DNA of 64,000 bases from Glebionis coronaria (lineage: Eukaryota > Streptophyta > Magnoliopsida > Asterales > Asteraceae): positions 427,946,400 through 428,010,399 of the forward strand of contig CM046874.1 in NCBI GenBank assembly GCA_025667525.1, written 5' to 3'. Of the stretch, positions 1-12,200 are shown piece after piece. Made by a program: the position numbers and the translations under genes. Positions within the stretch are counted from its first letter, which is position 1, and the number at the start of each line of letters is the position of its first letter. Below the pieces are notes generated by a model. The model saw only the letters and a program-made list of their open reading frames with translations, ran no database searches and was not told the origin of the DNA.

Positions 1-917
1 CTATTTTTGCTAAAGATCCAATGATGATGTGAAGTATCATTATTCCTAAAATCAATATGAAGGATCGAGACACACGACGAAAAGCAATTACTCCCCTAAA
101 GATCATGGAGAAAGTCTATCCAAAAAGACCCTTACAAGGTATGAGGATAAATATATCCAAGTCCGAAAAGGAGGCGGATCGTTGTATATCAAAATCCAAA
201 GTAAAGATTGAAGAAAAATGATGAAGTCGTGGTCCAAATATGAAGAATCTCTCAAAAACGTCAAGTGAAGAAATTCCAAATATGTGAAGAGAAGACCATA
301 ATTTCAAGAACGTCTTCCCAAGATTTGAAGTATGAAGTACATGCCAAATATCGGTCCGAGAAAGGTCTCAAATCGTGAAACGAGTTATGCCAAGATATGA
401 ACTTAAGGAGATACACGAGAAGCCGTTTTAAAAGATTTTGTCCTTCGGCTAACTATTGATCAAATCGTGCTACTTTGCTTTCGGACTAATAACTACTCAA
501 ATAAGTCAATATGAATCACTTGTGATCTATGACAAATAATTAAAAAATGCTAGTAACCCATTTCCTTTTATAATAACTAGGATTGCGGGGAGAAAAAGTA
601 TTACACAATTTGGACGTATGAGTAGTGTTAGCATTGTGACTTGTACCAACAATGATCTCGTTTTTGCACTTAGCAAGGAATGTATGACAATCAAGGATGA
701 CGAAGTTTACTCTAAGGGACATTTACTTGTTTCTATTCTTTGACCCTAAAAGTCACTTTCGTGATGAAAATCATACATTATGTCTTTACACATCTTCGTA
801 GTATGTTGCAAATCTTTTACTCTTCAAATAAAGGTTAATAAAACTGAACTTTGGTGATGCTTAGATACTTTATTCTAGCATTGCGTGAGGGCACGGCAAT
901 GGCTTAGTATGGGGGAG
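1..917 (+). mobile_element. 3' internal (non-coding) part of LTR element family F, ending in a polypurine tract
   Basis: No convincing reading frame is present. About 1-735 matches the reverse complement of roughly 44290-45040, so the same element family occurs twice in the window in opposite orientations. Near the right end, the segment around 880-917 (GCATTGCGTGAGGGCA, then a G-rich stretch) matches the segment that precedes the 3' LTR of the minus-strand copy (reverse complement of about 44140-44180). The purine run ATGGGGGAG at 909-917 sits directly before the TG of the LTR and is the likely plus-strand primer site. I infer this is the region between pol and the 3' LTR; the lineage is not determined because no coding domain is left. 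Confidence 0.6.
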
Positions 918-2500
918 TGATGAGATGGCATTTATACATGATCTCATCGTTCTTTTCGGGCTTTAAATGCATAAAAATGTCATAAAATACCATATATGCT
1001 TGTGTTTGTTTACTTGTGTATTTTAGGTATGGATATCGTGAAAAAGACAAAAGATGACAAGACACAAGGAAAAACGGACACGAGAAACGAAACCGCACAA
1101 AGAACCGGGCCCTAATCATGGAATATTCAACAAATACCCTTGAAGACTTGAAGACATACAAGATTGATCCTCATTTATTGAAGAAATGACACTTAAAACC
1201 CTTGTATATTGATAATTACAAGTTTGGTCCCTTAAGTTTGTCAAAATTACACAAAAGGTCCTTCAACTTTGAAGAAATGGCAAGATTGGTCCCTCAACAA
1301 TTCCTAATTGTCAATTATGGTCCCTCATCAAGCCAAAGATACATTGAATACCTTTGAAGATCAAGAATGTCCAAGATCGGCCCTTGAAATATCTCAAAAT
1401 GGCAAAAACAACCCTTTGAAACCTTTTTCCAAAGTTTTGTGCCAAAATTCCCAAGTCTTGAAAGTTGATACAAAGGAAATGGGCGCTGACACGTTTTTAA
1501 ACACAAATGAAAGGAAAGAAAAAGAAGAAGGGCCAAATGTGTGCTATTGAAACATTCAAACAGGAAATTACGCCAAACACCACAACTTCCCCCAATTTCG
1601 GATCAAAAGTATTACTATTCACCTTTTACCCACCCAGAATTTACACCACTTAAACTTAGGGTAATTTGCAATTACCTATGCACATGTGTGATTCACACAT
1701 GCAGAAAACCATCCCAACCTCAAAACCCTCACTCCCACTCACAATGGACCCCACCCCCAATTCCCGTTTAACCAATGAGAATGCAACTTACTCTCCAAGT
1801 AATCTGACGTGTCCAAATCAACAGCCTAGGATCCTTGCTTCATTCCAAAGCTAAAATGAACAGCCTTGATCAACTTGGACAACTCAAATGCAGAAAACGT
1901 CTAGAAGAACTTATGGGCATTTTAGAGAATTCACTTCTAGGGTTTGTGAATAGTGTAGCCTGGCATTTACCTATAAAAGGAGACCTCAACATGTGAGAGT
2001 CCCTTTGTTCCAGTCTTTACCTTTTAAACTTGTAATTCCTTTTTAAAATTTATAAAAGTTGGTATTTTGAGAAAATTGTAATTCCTTTTTATGTTTTTGA
2101 AAGTTGGTGTTGTTTAAAGGGTGATTCTGAGTTCCATTGATTGTTATAAGTGTGCTTGAACCTTTTGGATCAAGGACGTTTATGTTTGGTAAGGTTTTTC
2201 AAGTTTGAAAAAGCTTGAAAGAAGGTTCTGATTTTGCTTATTTTTGTGTACTAACCCTTAACCATAAGCTATAAGCTCTTGCAAGCTTGTTGACACCAAG
2301 CTTGTGAAGGGATTAGAGCCCTTGGTTGAGTTGTTTGCTGCTTGTGTTGAAGACATCAAGTCCTTGAGTTTCTGCTTTGAAACATCAACCAAGGCATTCA
2401 TCATCTTTCTTGTTGAAGTACCTTGGTCTTGTTCTAGTTGTTGAACAAGGTCCAAGGAGCATAGCTGGCCTTCCTAGGATGTTGTGGAAGGCAGGTATAA
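918..2500 (+). repeat. Long terminal repeat of family F (left part; right boundary uncertain)
   Basis: The LTR starts at TG (918) directly after the purine tract. Its first bases form a hairpin, GATGAGAT (919-926) with ATCTCATC (941-948). A TATA-like box CTATAAAAGG lies at 1971-1980 and is followed by a pyrimidine-rich region, as expected for an LTR promoter. The sequence around 1190-1330 repeats phrases of the type 'ggtccct...' that are common in LTR U3 regions. No partner LTR is inside the window and no primer-binding site is visible, so the end near 2500 is only a convenience. The short open frame on the minus strand at 2258-2455 has no family resemblance and is not called. Confidence 0.5.
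1971..1980 (+). promoter_or_regulatory. TATA box of the family-F LTR
   Basis: CTATAAAAGG at 1971-1980 in an otherwise promoter-like LTR context. Transcription would start about 30 nt downstream and run to the right. Inferred from position and sequence only. Confidence 0.5.
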
Positions 2501-4783
2501 CCTCTTGTTAAGATTCCTCTCAAAATTTCATGTTTCTGCTTATTTTGTACTTTGGTATATGATTTGGTGTTCTTGTGTATGTGCTTTGTGTTTTATGGCT
2601 GGTATCTGTTAGTTATCACCTAGTATAGCTATTTGATCATTAAAATCAGTAGGTTGTCTGAAGGATTAAGTTTGTTTGAAAAGTGCTTGATTAAGGGTTT
2701 TTGGGATTACTGGTTCATAAGGCCTTGTGGCCTTGTGCCCTTGGTTCTTAGTATTTGGGAAGTCTAAACAAGTCTAAATATACAAGTTTAAGTCATTGGT
2801 TAAGTTTCTGAAAGTTTGGAAAAGGGATTTGAAGTTTTGCAAAAATCTGATAAAAGTGGTTTTGAAATTGGTCAAACACATCAGATCTAATAACTTCTTT
2901 GTTTGTTGGATCTAAGGTCTGAAATCAGGTTTGGGAATAGTTTAGGTGATAAGCTATCTATTGGTTGTCTGGTTGTTGAATTTGGTGGCTTATTGTGGAT
3001 TTTATAGCTTATCAAAAGTTGCTGAAGTGGTCATTTGCATCAGCAAAGTGACCACCTCATTTTGTGCTTGCATTTGTTATCCTAGTGTATGCCTTGTGAT
3101 TTTGCTGCTTGGAACTTGTTTATATGCTGCTTGTGATTGGATTTTGCTATTTGGATTGCTTTGTATCAGGCTTATAAGCTAACTGGCTTATTAAGCCCTT
3201 ATTGCCAAAATCTGTCATCAAAAGGGCAACTGACCTCTTGATTCACAAGGCCTCCTCATTGAGTCCTTTACAAAATTTGCTTATAACAAGCCCTTGCACC
3301 ATTCCTGATCATTTGGTGCATTTTGGAGTACTTTGACTTTTGGTCAAATAAGCACTTATTGGCTTATTTTTGAGAACTGCTTATTGGCACATGCAACAAC
3401 TTATCTTTTGTAATAGAAATCATTTTTCTTAGCTTAATATCATATCTGGAAGTTTGCAAGTCTTTTGGTTAAGCTTTTCCTAGAAAACTAGCTTATTCGG
3501 CTTTTTCAGCCAGGTTATTTGTTCTTACAGCTTATTCTACTTGGCTTTTTGTGATTTTCTTGATTGATTATTCTTAGTTAAGCTATTTGTGAGCTTTTGC
3601 AACAAACTAGAGCTTCTGAGGTGCCCTAAATCTCAAACCCGACTATTTTGTCTTTTAGTGAATTTTTACTTTGCTTATTTCTGGCTTATTGAGTGTGCTT
3701 TTTCAAAATTTCTTTTTACAGATCTCATAAGCATCCCAAAAGAAGGTTGTGTGTAAAATTAGAGCTTATGGCATTGGCTTATTGCTTAATGGGCTGAAAA
3801 GCCCAATAAGAATAAGCTGTGTGTTTAATAAGCTATGATAAGCTCACATTCAGCTATTGGGCCTTTAGAGTTTTGTTCTTAGAATTAAATTTTGAGTCAA
3901 ATAGGGCTTTTCCAAGTCAATTGGGCCAAGTTTGACTTTTTGGGCCCAAAAGCCCATTTGGTTTGACTGTTTTTGGTTTTGGCCCATTTGAGGGCCCAAT
4001 AGGGGTATTCTGGTCATTTCACTTTGATTTTCTAAATATTTAGGTTAAAATAAACTAGTTTGCAAGTTTTTAGAATTTTTTTTAATTTTTGGATTTTTAA
4101 TATTATTTTAATATTAATTTATTATTATTTTTCAAATTTCACATTTTCCAACTTTTTATATTTTTCTTAGCTTAAATACATTAAAATAGGAATTTAGCAA
4201 CTTTTAGATTAATTTTATCATTTCTAGATTAATTTTTATAATTATTTTAAGTTTTAATAGTTTTTAAATCATTTTAAATAGTTTTTATTAGTTTAAAAAT
4301 TTCTAAAAAAAGTTTTTAATCTTTTTAGGTCATTTTAGAGGTTTACCAATTGAAAAATCTTTATTTGGGCTTTTTGATAATTTATTTGATTTTTAGGCTT
4401 TAATTAGCATTTAAAAATTGAATATTTAATTATTTAAAAGGTTTGAAAAAGTTTTGATCATTGGTAAACTCTTAGTTTATTAATTTTGATTTTTGGTGAA
4501 TTTTTGGTAATTTTTAGAATTAATTTTTATTTTTGTAGTTTTTAAGGTTTTACGTTGTAACTTTCTAGTAGTAATTTTTACGTCTTCGTCATCTTCGTTT
4601 CTCATCCCCTTCTAAACCAAATATTAATCTCAAATCTTTTACATCTTAGTCACACACATATACCTCCTTGGGAAACGAGCTTTCATATCATAAGGGTCAT
4701 TAGTGCTTGATTTTCCTAAATCATCACTCGATACTTACCGCTTTTACGCTCCTTTTCCTAAAGGTCGTATTTTACCACAATCA
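2501..4783 (+). other. Non-coding LTR/leader sequence rich in the word GCTTAT, then a T-rich tract
   Basis: No coding sequence is recognised. 2940-3860 contains many copies of GCTTATT/AATAAGC-type words. A similar vocabulary occurs in the family-F LTR at 43100-43400 on the minus strand, so this is probably the downstream part of the same long LTR or its leader. 4040-4560 is extremely A+T rich. 4560-4783 shows nothing I can name. The right edge at 4783/4784 is the abrupt break of the truncated Copia-1 3' LTR. Confidence 0.45.
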
Positions 4784-5066
4784 CATGCTAACCTAGTGAG
4801 TCCTTTTATAGCCATAAGGACTCACGTACAAGATCACTACTAACAAAGTTGGAAAGTATTAAGGAATAATAACTGAAACGCGTAAAAATCTATTCCAAGT
4901 TTATCTCTGACAGCAGGGCCTTTGACTTCAGCAGGGGAACCAATCCCCCTGCCTTTGTTATTTAGCAGGGGGAACTTACACTAGCAGGGGTACGGATAAT
5001 CAACTAGCAGGGGTACGGATAATCAACTAGCAGGGGTAACAAGTAAGCATAGATTTATTCCCAACA
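4784..5066 (-). repeat. Copia-1 3' LTR, truncated
   Basis: Matches 15918-16200 of the 5' LTR with about four mismatches, and begins in element sense with TGTTGGGAATAAATC at 5066. The outer ~263 bp (R/U5 side, equivalent to 15655-15917) is missing. Homology stops at 4784, so no target-site duplication can be read. It retains the TATA inverted repeat (4796-4805 with 4816-4825) and four copies of the element's CCCCTGCT-type word. Confidence 0.9.
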
Positions 5067-5080
5067 ATCCTCCCCTAAAC
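5067..5080 (-). other. Copia-1 polypurine tract
   Basis: In element sense GTTTAGGGGAGGAT directly abuts the TGTTGGG start of the 3' LTR. Copia-2 has the same tract before its 3' LTR (31693-31706). This is the expected primer for plus-strand DNA synthesis. Confidence 0.85.
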
Positions 5081-5134
5081 TTGTGCTTTCGCCTAAAGAC
5101 AAGTTTCTGAATAAATCCTAGTTGATGAGCATCC

Positions 5135-8126
5135 TTACAAACTTTCTGGCCAAATGTGACTGTGAATCATTCTTACCAGATCATAAGCAACAGGTGTTTT
5201 AGCATCTACAATCAAGTTAGCCTGTGCTAGTTTCTTTAAGGTCTCCTGAGTGAAGGGATAATACCTATGATTGATCAAGTACACACTTACTCCTTCCATC
5301 ACTACCTAATAGACCCCAGAATTGGTAAACAGCTTCCAATACAACAAATCTCCTTTATTCACTGCATCAAATATAGGATCAAATAACTCATGCTCATACA
5401 TCCTATGCATGCACTCCCAGATTACCCAATCCTTCTCCACACCATCCATGGTAGGAGGTTTTGCAGAAAAAGTCTTCTTCAAAATTTTCCATAGATCTTC
5501 TAAGTCCTCACTATCTAAAGTTTGAAACATGACATCTAGACTTAGAAATGTCTGTGTTGTATTGTCAGCTCTTGTAAGCTTCCACCAAGTCCTCCCTTTG
5601 TGTTCATAAACAGCATATTCTATGATAGCAAACTTCTTTCCAAGTTCACTAGGTGAGATATCATCATTTTCCTGCAGAATTAGCTGTTTATCAATTTCAT
5701 CATTTGAAGGCCGTTGAGACTCCTTAGTAACTGTGCCAACCTTCTTCATTCTCTTGAGTCTTTTGGCTGCCCTTTGTATATTAAGTGCAGACTTCTCAGT
5801 TTCTGGAAAACTTCCACCCGCTTGATGTAATGCCCCTGCTTGTGATGATGCACCTGCTTGGGATGATGCACCTGCTTGTGTAGTTTCCAAAGTTGTTCCT
5901 TCAGCTTTTCTTTTCTTAGATTCCCTAGCTTTCTGCAGTATTTCACTTTGTCTCCTAAGATACTCATCTTCCTCAGGAGAGTTCATAGTCATCCAATCCT
6001 CCACATCATATTCTCTTAGGACTGGTCTGACTGCTCTTTTTATGGCTTCAAAACTCATATCTCTAAAGTCACCATCCTTCCACTTCTTATGTCTCTTAAG
6101 CAAAACTTTGTAGTGTTCAAGTTGCCCTTTCTCTGAAGTTAAATACTTCTCTCTCTTAATTTGATTTGCCCTTCTTCCAGATACTCAGTTTGATATTTGT
6201 AAACAAGGCAGGTCAACTCATACCTGTCTTCCAAAGGAGCATTTATTAACTCCTTCTCCCATTGATCAAGAAATTCTCCAACATGAGGTACCCTGTCATC
6301 CAGTTCTCTATACATAATCTCAACCTGCTTGAGCATATCTTTGGGCCTCATCTTTTGCATTATTTGATCCTGCATATCCATCTCCTCTTGTTGTAGCCTG
6401 AGAGCTACTTGTGCATCATGTGCTTCTTGAGCCCTTTGCTGTTCAGGAGTTAGATGCTTGTATTTTCTCTTGGGCTGTTCAACCATGATTCCTTTTCCTT
6501 TGTCTTTTGGATCCACTGCTGGTGCTGGTTTAACTTTAGATACAGGTTCTTTGATTGTAATCCCCTTCTGAGCTGGTTTCATTCTGTTCTTTCTAACAAA
6601 AGTTTGAGTAATGTTCTTAGCAGGGGAACGACTTACAGCAGTGGAATCAGCAACAGCAGGGGAAACCTTTGAAGCATGGGCTTCTTCTTGTTTGCCCATG
6701 GTGAGCAATGTTTGAGCAATTTCTTTGGTTGCACTCCCATTGTCACTTCCCTTATCAGCACTTCCTTTCTCTATCCCTTTCTCAGCACTTGCTATCTTTC
6801 CATGGACACCACCAGGATATGAATAGTACTGAGTAGACTCTTCTGTATTTGGAACTTCCTCCCCTTTGGAAGCATCCTCATCTGTGGATATAATAAGTCT
6901 GGGCTTTCTCCTCCCCTCAAGAGTAGCAAGTCTGGTTTCCAAATTATTGATAACCAGGCCTTGCTTTTTGACATTTTGTACCAGTTGTGCATTCTGCCTT
7001 TTCAGACTCATACACATTTTCGTCAATTCCAAATTGGTCAAGGTTTCATGCTGCTCTCAATCCTAGAAGGGGATTTCTCCCCTGTTTGGATATCATGGAG
7101 TGAGGGAGAGGACTTACTGATGGTGTCACTGTCCTGCTCACCACTTGAGGATGAGACAGTAGTGGCAGCCAAACCCTCAAGTTGCTCCAAACCTTTGGAG
7201 ACTCTCCTCTCTGCTGCTTGTGAAGATTCACCAGGCAAGGGAGACCTGGAAAACTTGGATTTAGATCGCCTTTCATGTTGTGGATCAGCAGGGGGTAAAG
7301 GATTGGCAGGGTGTAGGTGCTTGGCAGGGGAATCAGAAGGTTGGTGTTTAGCTGTTTGATTCTTGGGTTCTTGCTGTCTGATTTGGTTCATCATAATTGA
7401 AGTGAGTGGAATGGACCTGCCAGAAAACTGTGGTGATGGTGCAAGAAGTGTGGTGAAAAGTTTGGTGGTATGCTTGGTTGCTAAAAAATAGTTTTTGTAT
7501 TTAATTGGGCCATGATCACTCATATTCAGCAGAAGTTCTATAAACCTTGGGTACATACAAAACTTTGAGTTGCTTGAAACATTTTTAACCATTCCTTTAA
7601 AAATCATTTGAGAAAAACAATACTTCCTCCCTGTTGCAAAGCAGATCAGGGCATAAGCCATCTCACTACCAAATTCATTAAAAGCAGTGGTTTTTGGTGA
7701 CGAACATTGCAAAACTGTATGAATCAAATACTTCCAATGAGGGGCAAACTGACCTTTAGCAAACTTACATTTTTGGTTTTTAGAAAGAGTGTACCCCAAT
7801 TTAACAAGACCCGCAAAGATTTCAGCCTCAGATAGGTTGGTTATCCCATCCTCATCATCAAGGAGAAGATTCTCCCTGATGGAGGCAAGTGTAATCACCT
7901 TGGGATGACCATCTACAGTGCTTTGAATTGTAACCTCTCCATTCACTGTTTTGGTCATGGATTTAGACCAGAACTGCTGAATGTGTGAGGTATAAATTCT
8001 AGGGTTGATGAGAAGTGACACTCAAAGGTAAGAGGACTTTAGAAAGGCCACAGCATCAGCAAACTCTACTGGTTCATCATGTAATAAAGCGATTTGGTTA
8101 TGATTAGCAGCAATTTTGAGACGCAT
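5135..8126 (-). pseudogene. Copia-1 third ORF (ORF3), function unknown, broken
   Basis: A roughly 1000-codon reading frame downstream of pol. The start ATG is at 8126 (MRLKIAANHNQIALL) and an in-frame TGA follows at 8022-8024. The frame then reads on to about 7040, shifts into a second frame (7041 to 6139) and a third (6103 to 5306), and an in-frame TAG at 5306-5308 separates the last ~56 codons. The N-terminal block (about 190 residues, with IQQFW, DDEDGI and HWKYLIHTVLQCSSPK) and the C-terminal block (WWKLTRADNTT, DLEDLWKILKK) align by eye with the Copia-2 ORF3. The middle is a charged linker and coiled coil (LKRQNAQLVQNVKKQGL). 5820-5885 encodes a short QAGASS repeat. Automatic annotation often calls such proteins longin-like or transposon-like. 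I see no signal peptide or membrane helix that would support an envelope protein. Confidence 0.7.
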
Positions 8127-9233
8127 GATAAAGTTTGAAAATATTTTGAAGGTTTATAAAGGTGAGAGGTAGGTGGGATTAAGTCGAGAGAGTGAGATGG
8201 ACCTGCTGGTGAAGGAAATTAAGTTTTTATAGGCGAATTGAAGAGCTGTGATTGGACCAAAATTTTCAAATTGCAAAAATATCAAAGATAAATCTTGATA
8301 AAAAGTAATTTATTTGAAATAATAAAGAAAAGATTACCCATCAGCGAAGAAAGTGCCTTAAATATCTTTAAAAAAAATAAAATATTCCCTAACCAAAATT
8401 TATGCTAGCAGGCCCAACGGCTATGAACAGGGTAACGGTATTGTCGGTCAACGGTCAAACATGGGAATGTTATGAAAGCAGGGGAAGCAAAAGGTGAAAG
8501 CAGGGGGAAACTTTCCTAGGGGTATTGGACTAGTCATGGAGAGACCAATGCTAACTAGCTCTGCTCTAATGCACACACTTGTATACACAAGATAGATACA
8601 TAGAAACTCAAGAGTCCTCTATTCAGCAAATGTCTCAGCACAAAAAGTCAACACATAAGTCACCCTGCACCAGATCAGCCCAAGAAAATATGCATACCCT
8701 AGTCACCATCCCTACCTTTTCCCTTACTTATGGTCAGTTAGTCTTGGCAATGTGTACCACACATCTGTACTTGAACAGCAAGCTGTTTTAATAGAGAAGT
8801 GTAAGCACCCATTACAGTGCCTCAAGGTTTCAGAGTTCTGACAAGCTTTGCAGCAAGTCCTCATCACCCTGAACCCTCACTCACCAATGGATATGATCTA
8901 AGATCATATATGAGTATCCTAAGGATACCTTGAGTCCTAAAGGTGTGACCTAACCTCCCCTGAAACATAGAGCATATACCTGATTCACCAATGAGAATAG
9001 TATGCACCATATGAAACTCTGCATTGTTAGTCTAAAACCACATATAACCACTTTGTAAAAAGAACAAACCCAGCTTAAAGAGAAAAAATTTCTTAGCAGG
9101 GGAATGAACCCCCAGCAGGGGAATCTGTGTTAAAAATCAGTGGAATAAAAAGTGATGGAAAAATGGACTAACAGCTATACAACAACAGCAGTAAAGCAAC
9201 CCTGAATATACATGACGAAATAGACATCAGTTT
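8127..9233 (-). other. Copia-1 spacer between pol and ORF3
   Basis: Non-coding 1.1 kb that carries copies of the element word TCCCCTGC (as GCAGGGG on the plus strand) at about 8475, 8503, 9096 and 9114. Copia-2 has an equivalent 1.2-kb spacer with its own word. I see no promoter or splice signal that clearly explains how ORF3 would be expressed. Confidence 0.7.
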
Positions 9234-12200
9234 TTAGGGGGTAACCAATCCAATACCTGAAACCAGGTACTGAAACCTCCCTACTTCAAAAGCTTTTGTT
9301 AAAAGATCAGAAACATTAAGTTCTGTATCAATTTTCTCAGGGACAATCAGTCCTTTTTCAAGAAAATCTCTAATAAAAGTGATGTCTAATTTAAATATGT
9401 TTAGTTTTGCTATGAAAAACAGGGTTCTTAATAATGCAAATGGTGCTGTTGTTGTCAATGAATATCTTGGTTTTAAGAAAGTTATACCCATAATCAAGCA
9501 GTTGATTTTGCACCCAAAGTACTTGACCACAGCATGCAGCAGCTGCTACATACTCAGCTTCAGTTGTGGATGTGGCCATAATAGTCTGCTTCTTACACTG
9601 CCAAGATATAAGTCTGCTTCCCAAAAATTGGCATCCCCCTGTTGTGGACTTCCTATCATTGTTGTCACCATCATAGTCACTATCTGAGTAAGCTATCAAC
9701 TCAAATGGTGACTCCTTTGGATACCAAAGTCCTAAGGTGGGATGACACTTTAGATACCTAAAAATTCTTTTTACAGCAAATAAGTGACACTCTGTTGGTG
9801 CCACCTGGTATCTTGCACATAAGCAGACTGCAAACATGATGTCAGGTCTTGAAGCTGTGAGATACATAAGAGACCCAATCATAGACCTGTAGTCCCTGAC
9901 ATCAATAAGCTTTCCAGGACCATCTCTACCCCATGGATGATCTTTGTCCATTGGTGTGGACACCTTCTTTCCATCAGACATGCCAAACCTCTTGACAATC
10001 TCAGCCACATATTTGTCTTGTGAGATAAATATCCCATCTTTCCGCTGCTGAACTTGTAACCCCAAAAAGAAGTTTAGCTCTCCCATGGAACTCATTTGAA
10101 ATTTATCCTGCATCAGTTTGGCAAACTCTTTACTAAGCATAGAGTTAGTGGATCCAAAGATGATGTCATCAACATAGACTTGTACTAGCAGAAGGTCACC
10201 CTTTTGTTTCTTGATAAACAGGGTCTGATCAATATTCCCCCTGCTGAATCCATTATCTAAGAGATATTTAGAGAGAGTACCATACCAGGCCCTGGGAGCT
10301 TGGTGAAGTCCATACATAGCCTTTTTCACCTTGTATACTTTTTCTGGATGTTCTGGGTCTTCAAACCCTGGAGGTTTCATAATATAGACTTCTTCATCAA
10401 TGGTTCCATATAGAAAGGCACTTTTCACATCCATTTGGAAAACAGTGAAATCCATAAATGAAGCATAAGAAAGGAATAATCTAATGGCTTCAATCCTGAC
10501 AACTGGAGCAAATACCTCCTCATAGTCAATTCCTTCTTCCTATGTATACCCTTGTGCCACTAGTCTTGCTTTGTTCCTAACAACTATCCCCCTTTCATCC
10601 TTTTTATGCTTGAGTACCCACTTTGTCCCAATGGGCCTTGCCCATTTTGGACAATCTACCAGAATCCAAACCTCTTGTATCTCAAACTGTAAGAGCTCCT
10701 CTTGCATGGCTTCAACCCAGCTTGGGTCATTTAAAGCCTTGAAAATCTTCTTTGGCTCTTCTTGTGAAAAGAATGCAGTAAACAAACAACATTGCATGTT
10801 GTCATGATTGAACTTCATGGTGATGTTAGCAATGAAGTTGTGCTCCTTTGCTGTATACCTTGTATGTCTAGGGGCTTCAGGATTACCAATGATTTGAGAG
10901 ATAGGGTGATCCTTATTGATTCTGTAGGTAGGCTGCATGATTACTTCTATTTCATCTTCTTCCAAATCAGAATTGATGGGGCTATTTTGATTAGGAAAGA
11001 AGTCCTCAAAGGAACTTCCAAAAGATACAGCATGACCTAGAGATGGGTGTTGGTGAGCTGAATGAAGCTCTGAGTAACTTGGGCCTCCACTCTTGATTAT
11101 TCTACTTCCACTGCTGGATATAATAGGACCATCAGATATGGGTGTAGATGATGAAATGAGTGGGGATTCTCTTTCTTCATCATTAGTATCATTAGCAACA
11201 GGATCCTTTGTGGAAGGGGAAGGAATTGGTCTAGCAGGGGAATCTTAGATTCCACTGCCTTCAGCCATTCCGCTGCTTTCAGGAGGTGACATAGCAGGGG
11301 ATGAGATTGGCTGTTCTTTTCCTAGAGAAGAATTATCTTCTTGATCATCAGCTTCAATAGGAAATAGTGAGGGTACATTCATGTACCTCAGGGTGACTTC
11401 TCTGCACCAGTTGGTTCTTGAGTACCTGAAATATTAGTGTTCTGCAAAGCAACAGGTACGTAATTCATAGACTTTGAAAGTACTTCTATATCAAAGAACC
11501 AGTCAGGACCTGTTTGAACATCTTCAGGTTTGTCTTCAAGAAAGTTCACATGAAGATTTTATGTGATTTTGCTTGTCTTCTTGTTGAAGATCCTATATCC
11601 TTTACTGTTTAATGAATAACCCACAAAGTATCCATCATCACCCTTTTCACTAAACTTGCCTAGGTTGTCAATAGTGTTCAAGATGATCACATGACATCCA
11701 AAAGGTCTGAAGAAGTCAATTAAAGGAGGTCTTCCATTGAATAGCTGATAGGGGGTCTTGTTGTGTGCCTTAACCACCAAGGCCCTGTTTTGTACATAAC
11801 ACGCAGTGGATACAACTTCAGCCCAAAAGATAACTGGAAGTTTTGAATCAGACAGCATAGTTCTTGCAGCTTCAATGAGTGTCCTATTCCTTCTTTCTAC
11901 CACTCCATTCTTTTGAGGTGTTCTTGCAATGCTGAATTCCCTCTTGATTCCTTTGTTTATGCAGAAAGAGTCCAGTTTCTGATTTCTGAACTCACCACCA
12001 TTGTCTGATCTCATGGTGACTACCTTTATGCTTTTTGATGGTTCAATCTGTTTGATGAACCCAATGAGTACATCAGCTGTGTCACTCTTTTGAAATAGAA
12101 AGAATGTCCATGTGAACCTTGAAAAATCATCAGTAATCACTAGGCAGTACCATTTCTTCATTATGCATGCCACAGAAGTAGGACCAAAGAGATCCATATG

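Noticed and set aside
2258..2455. 65-codon frame with a plausible amphipathic sequence on the minus strand
   Set aside because: It lies in an LTR-like region with no homologue recognised and no regulatory context.
5306..8126. Retroviral-type envelope gene
   Set aside because: The position is as in SIRE elements, but I see no signal peptide, membrane helix or cleavage site in either copy; called ORF3 of unknown function.
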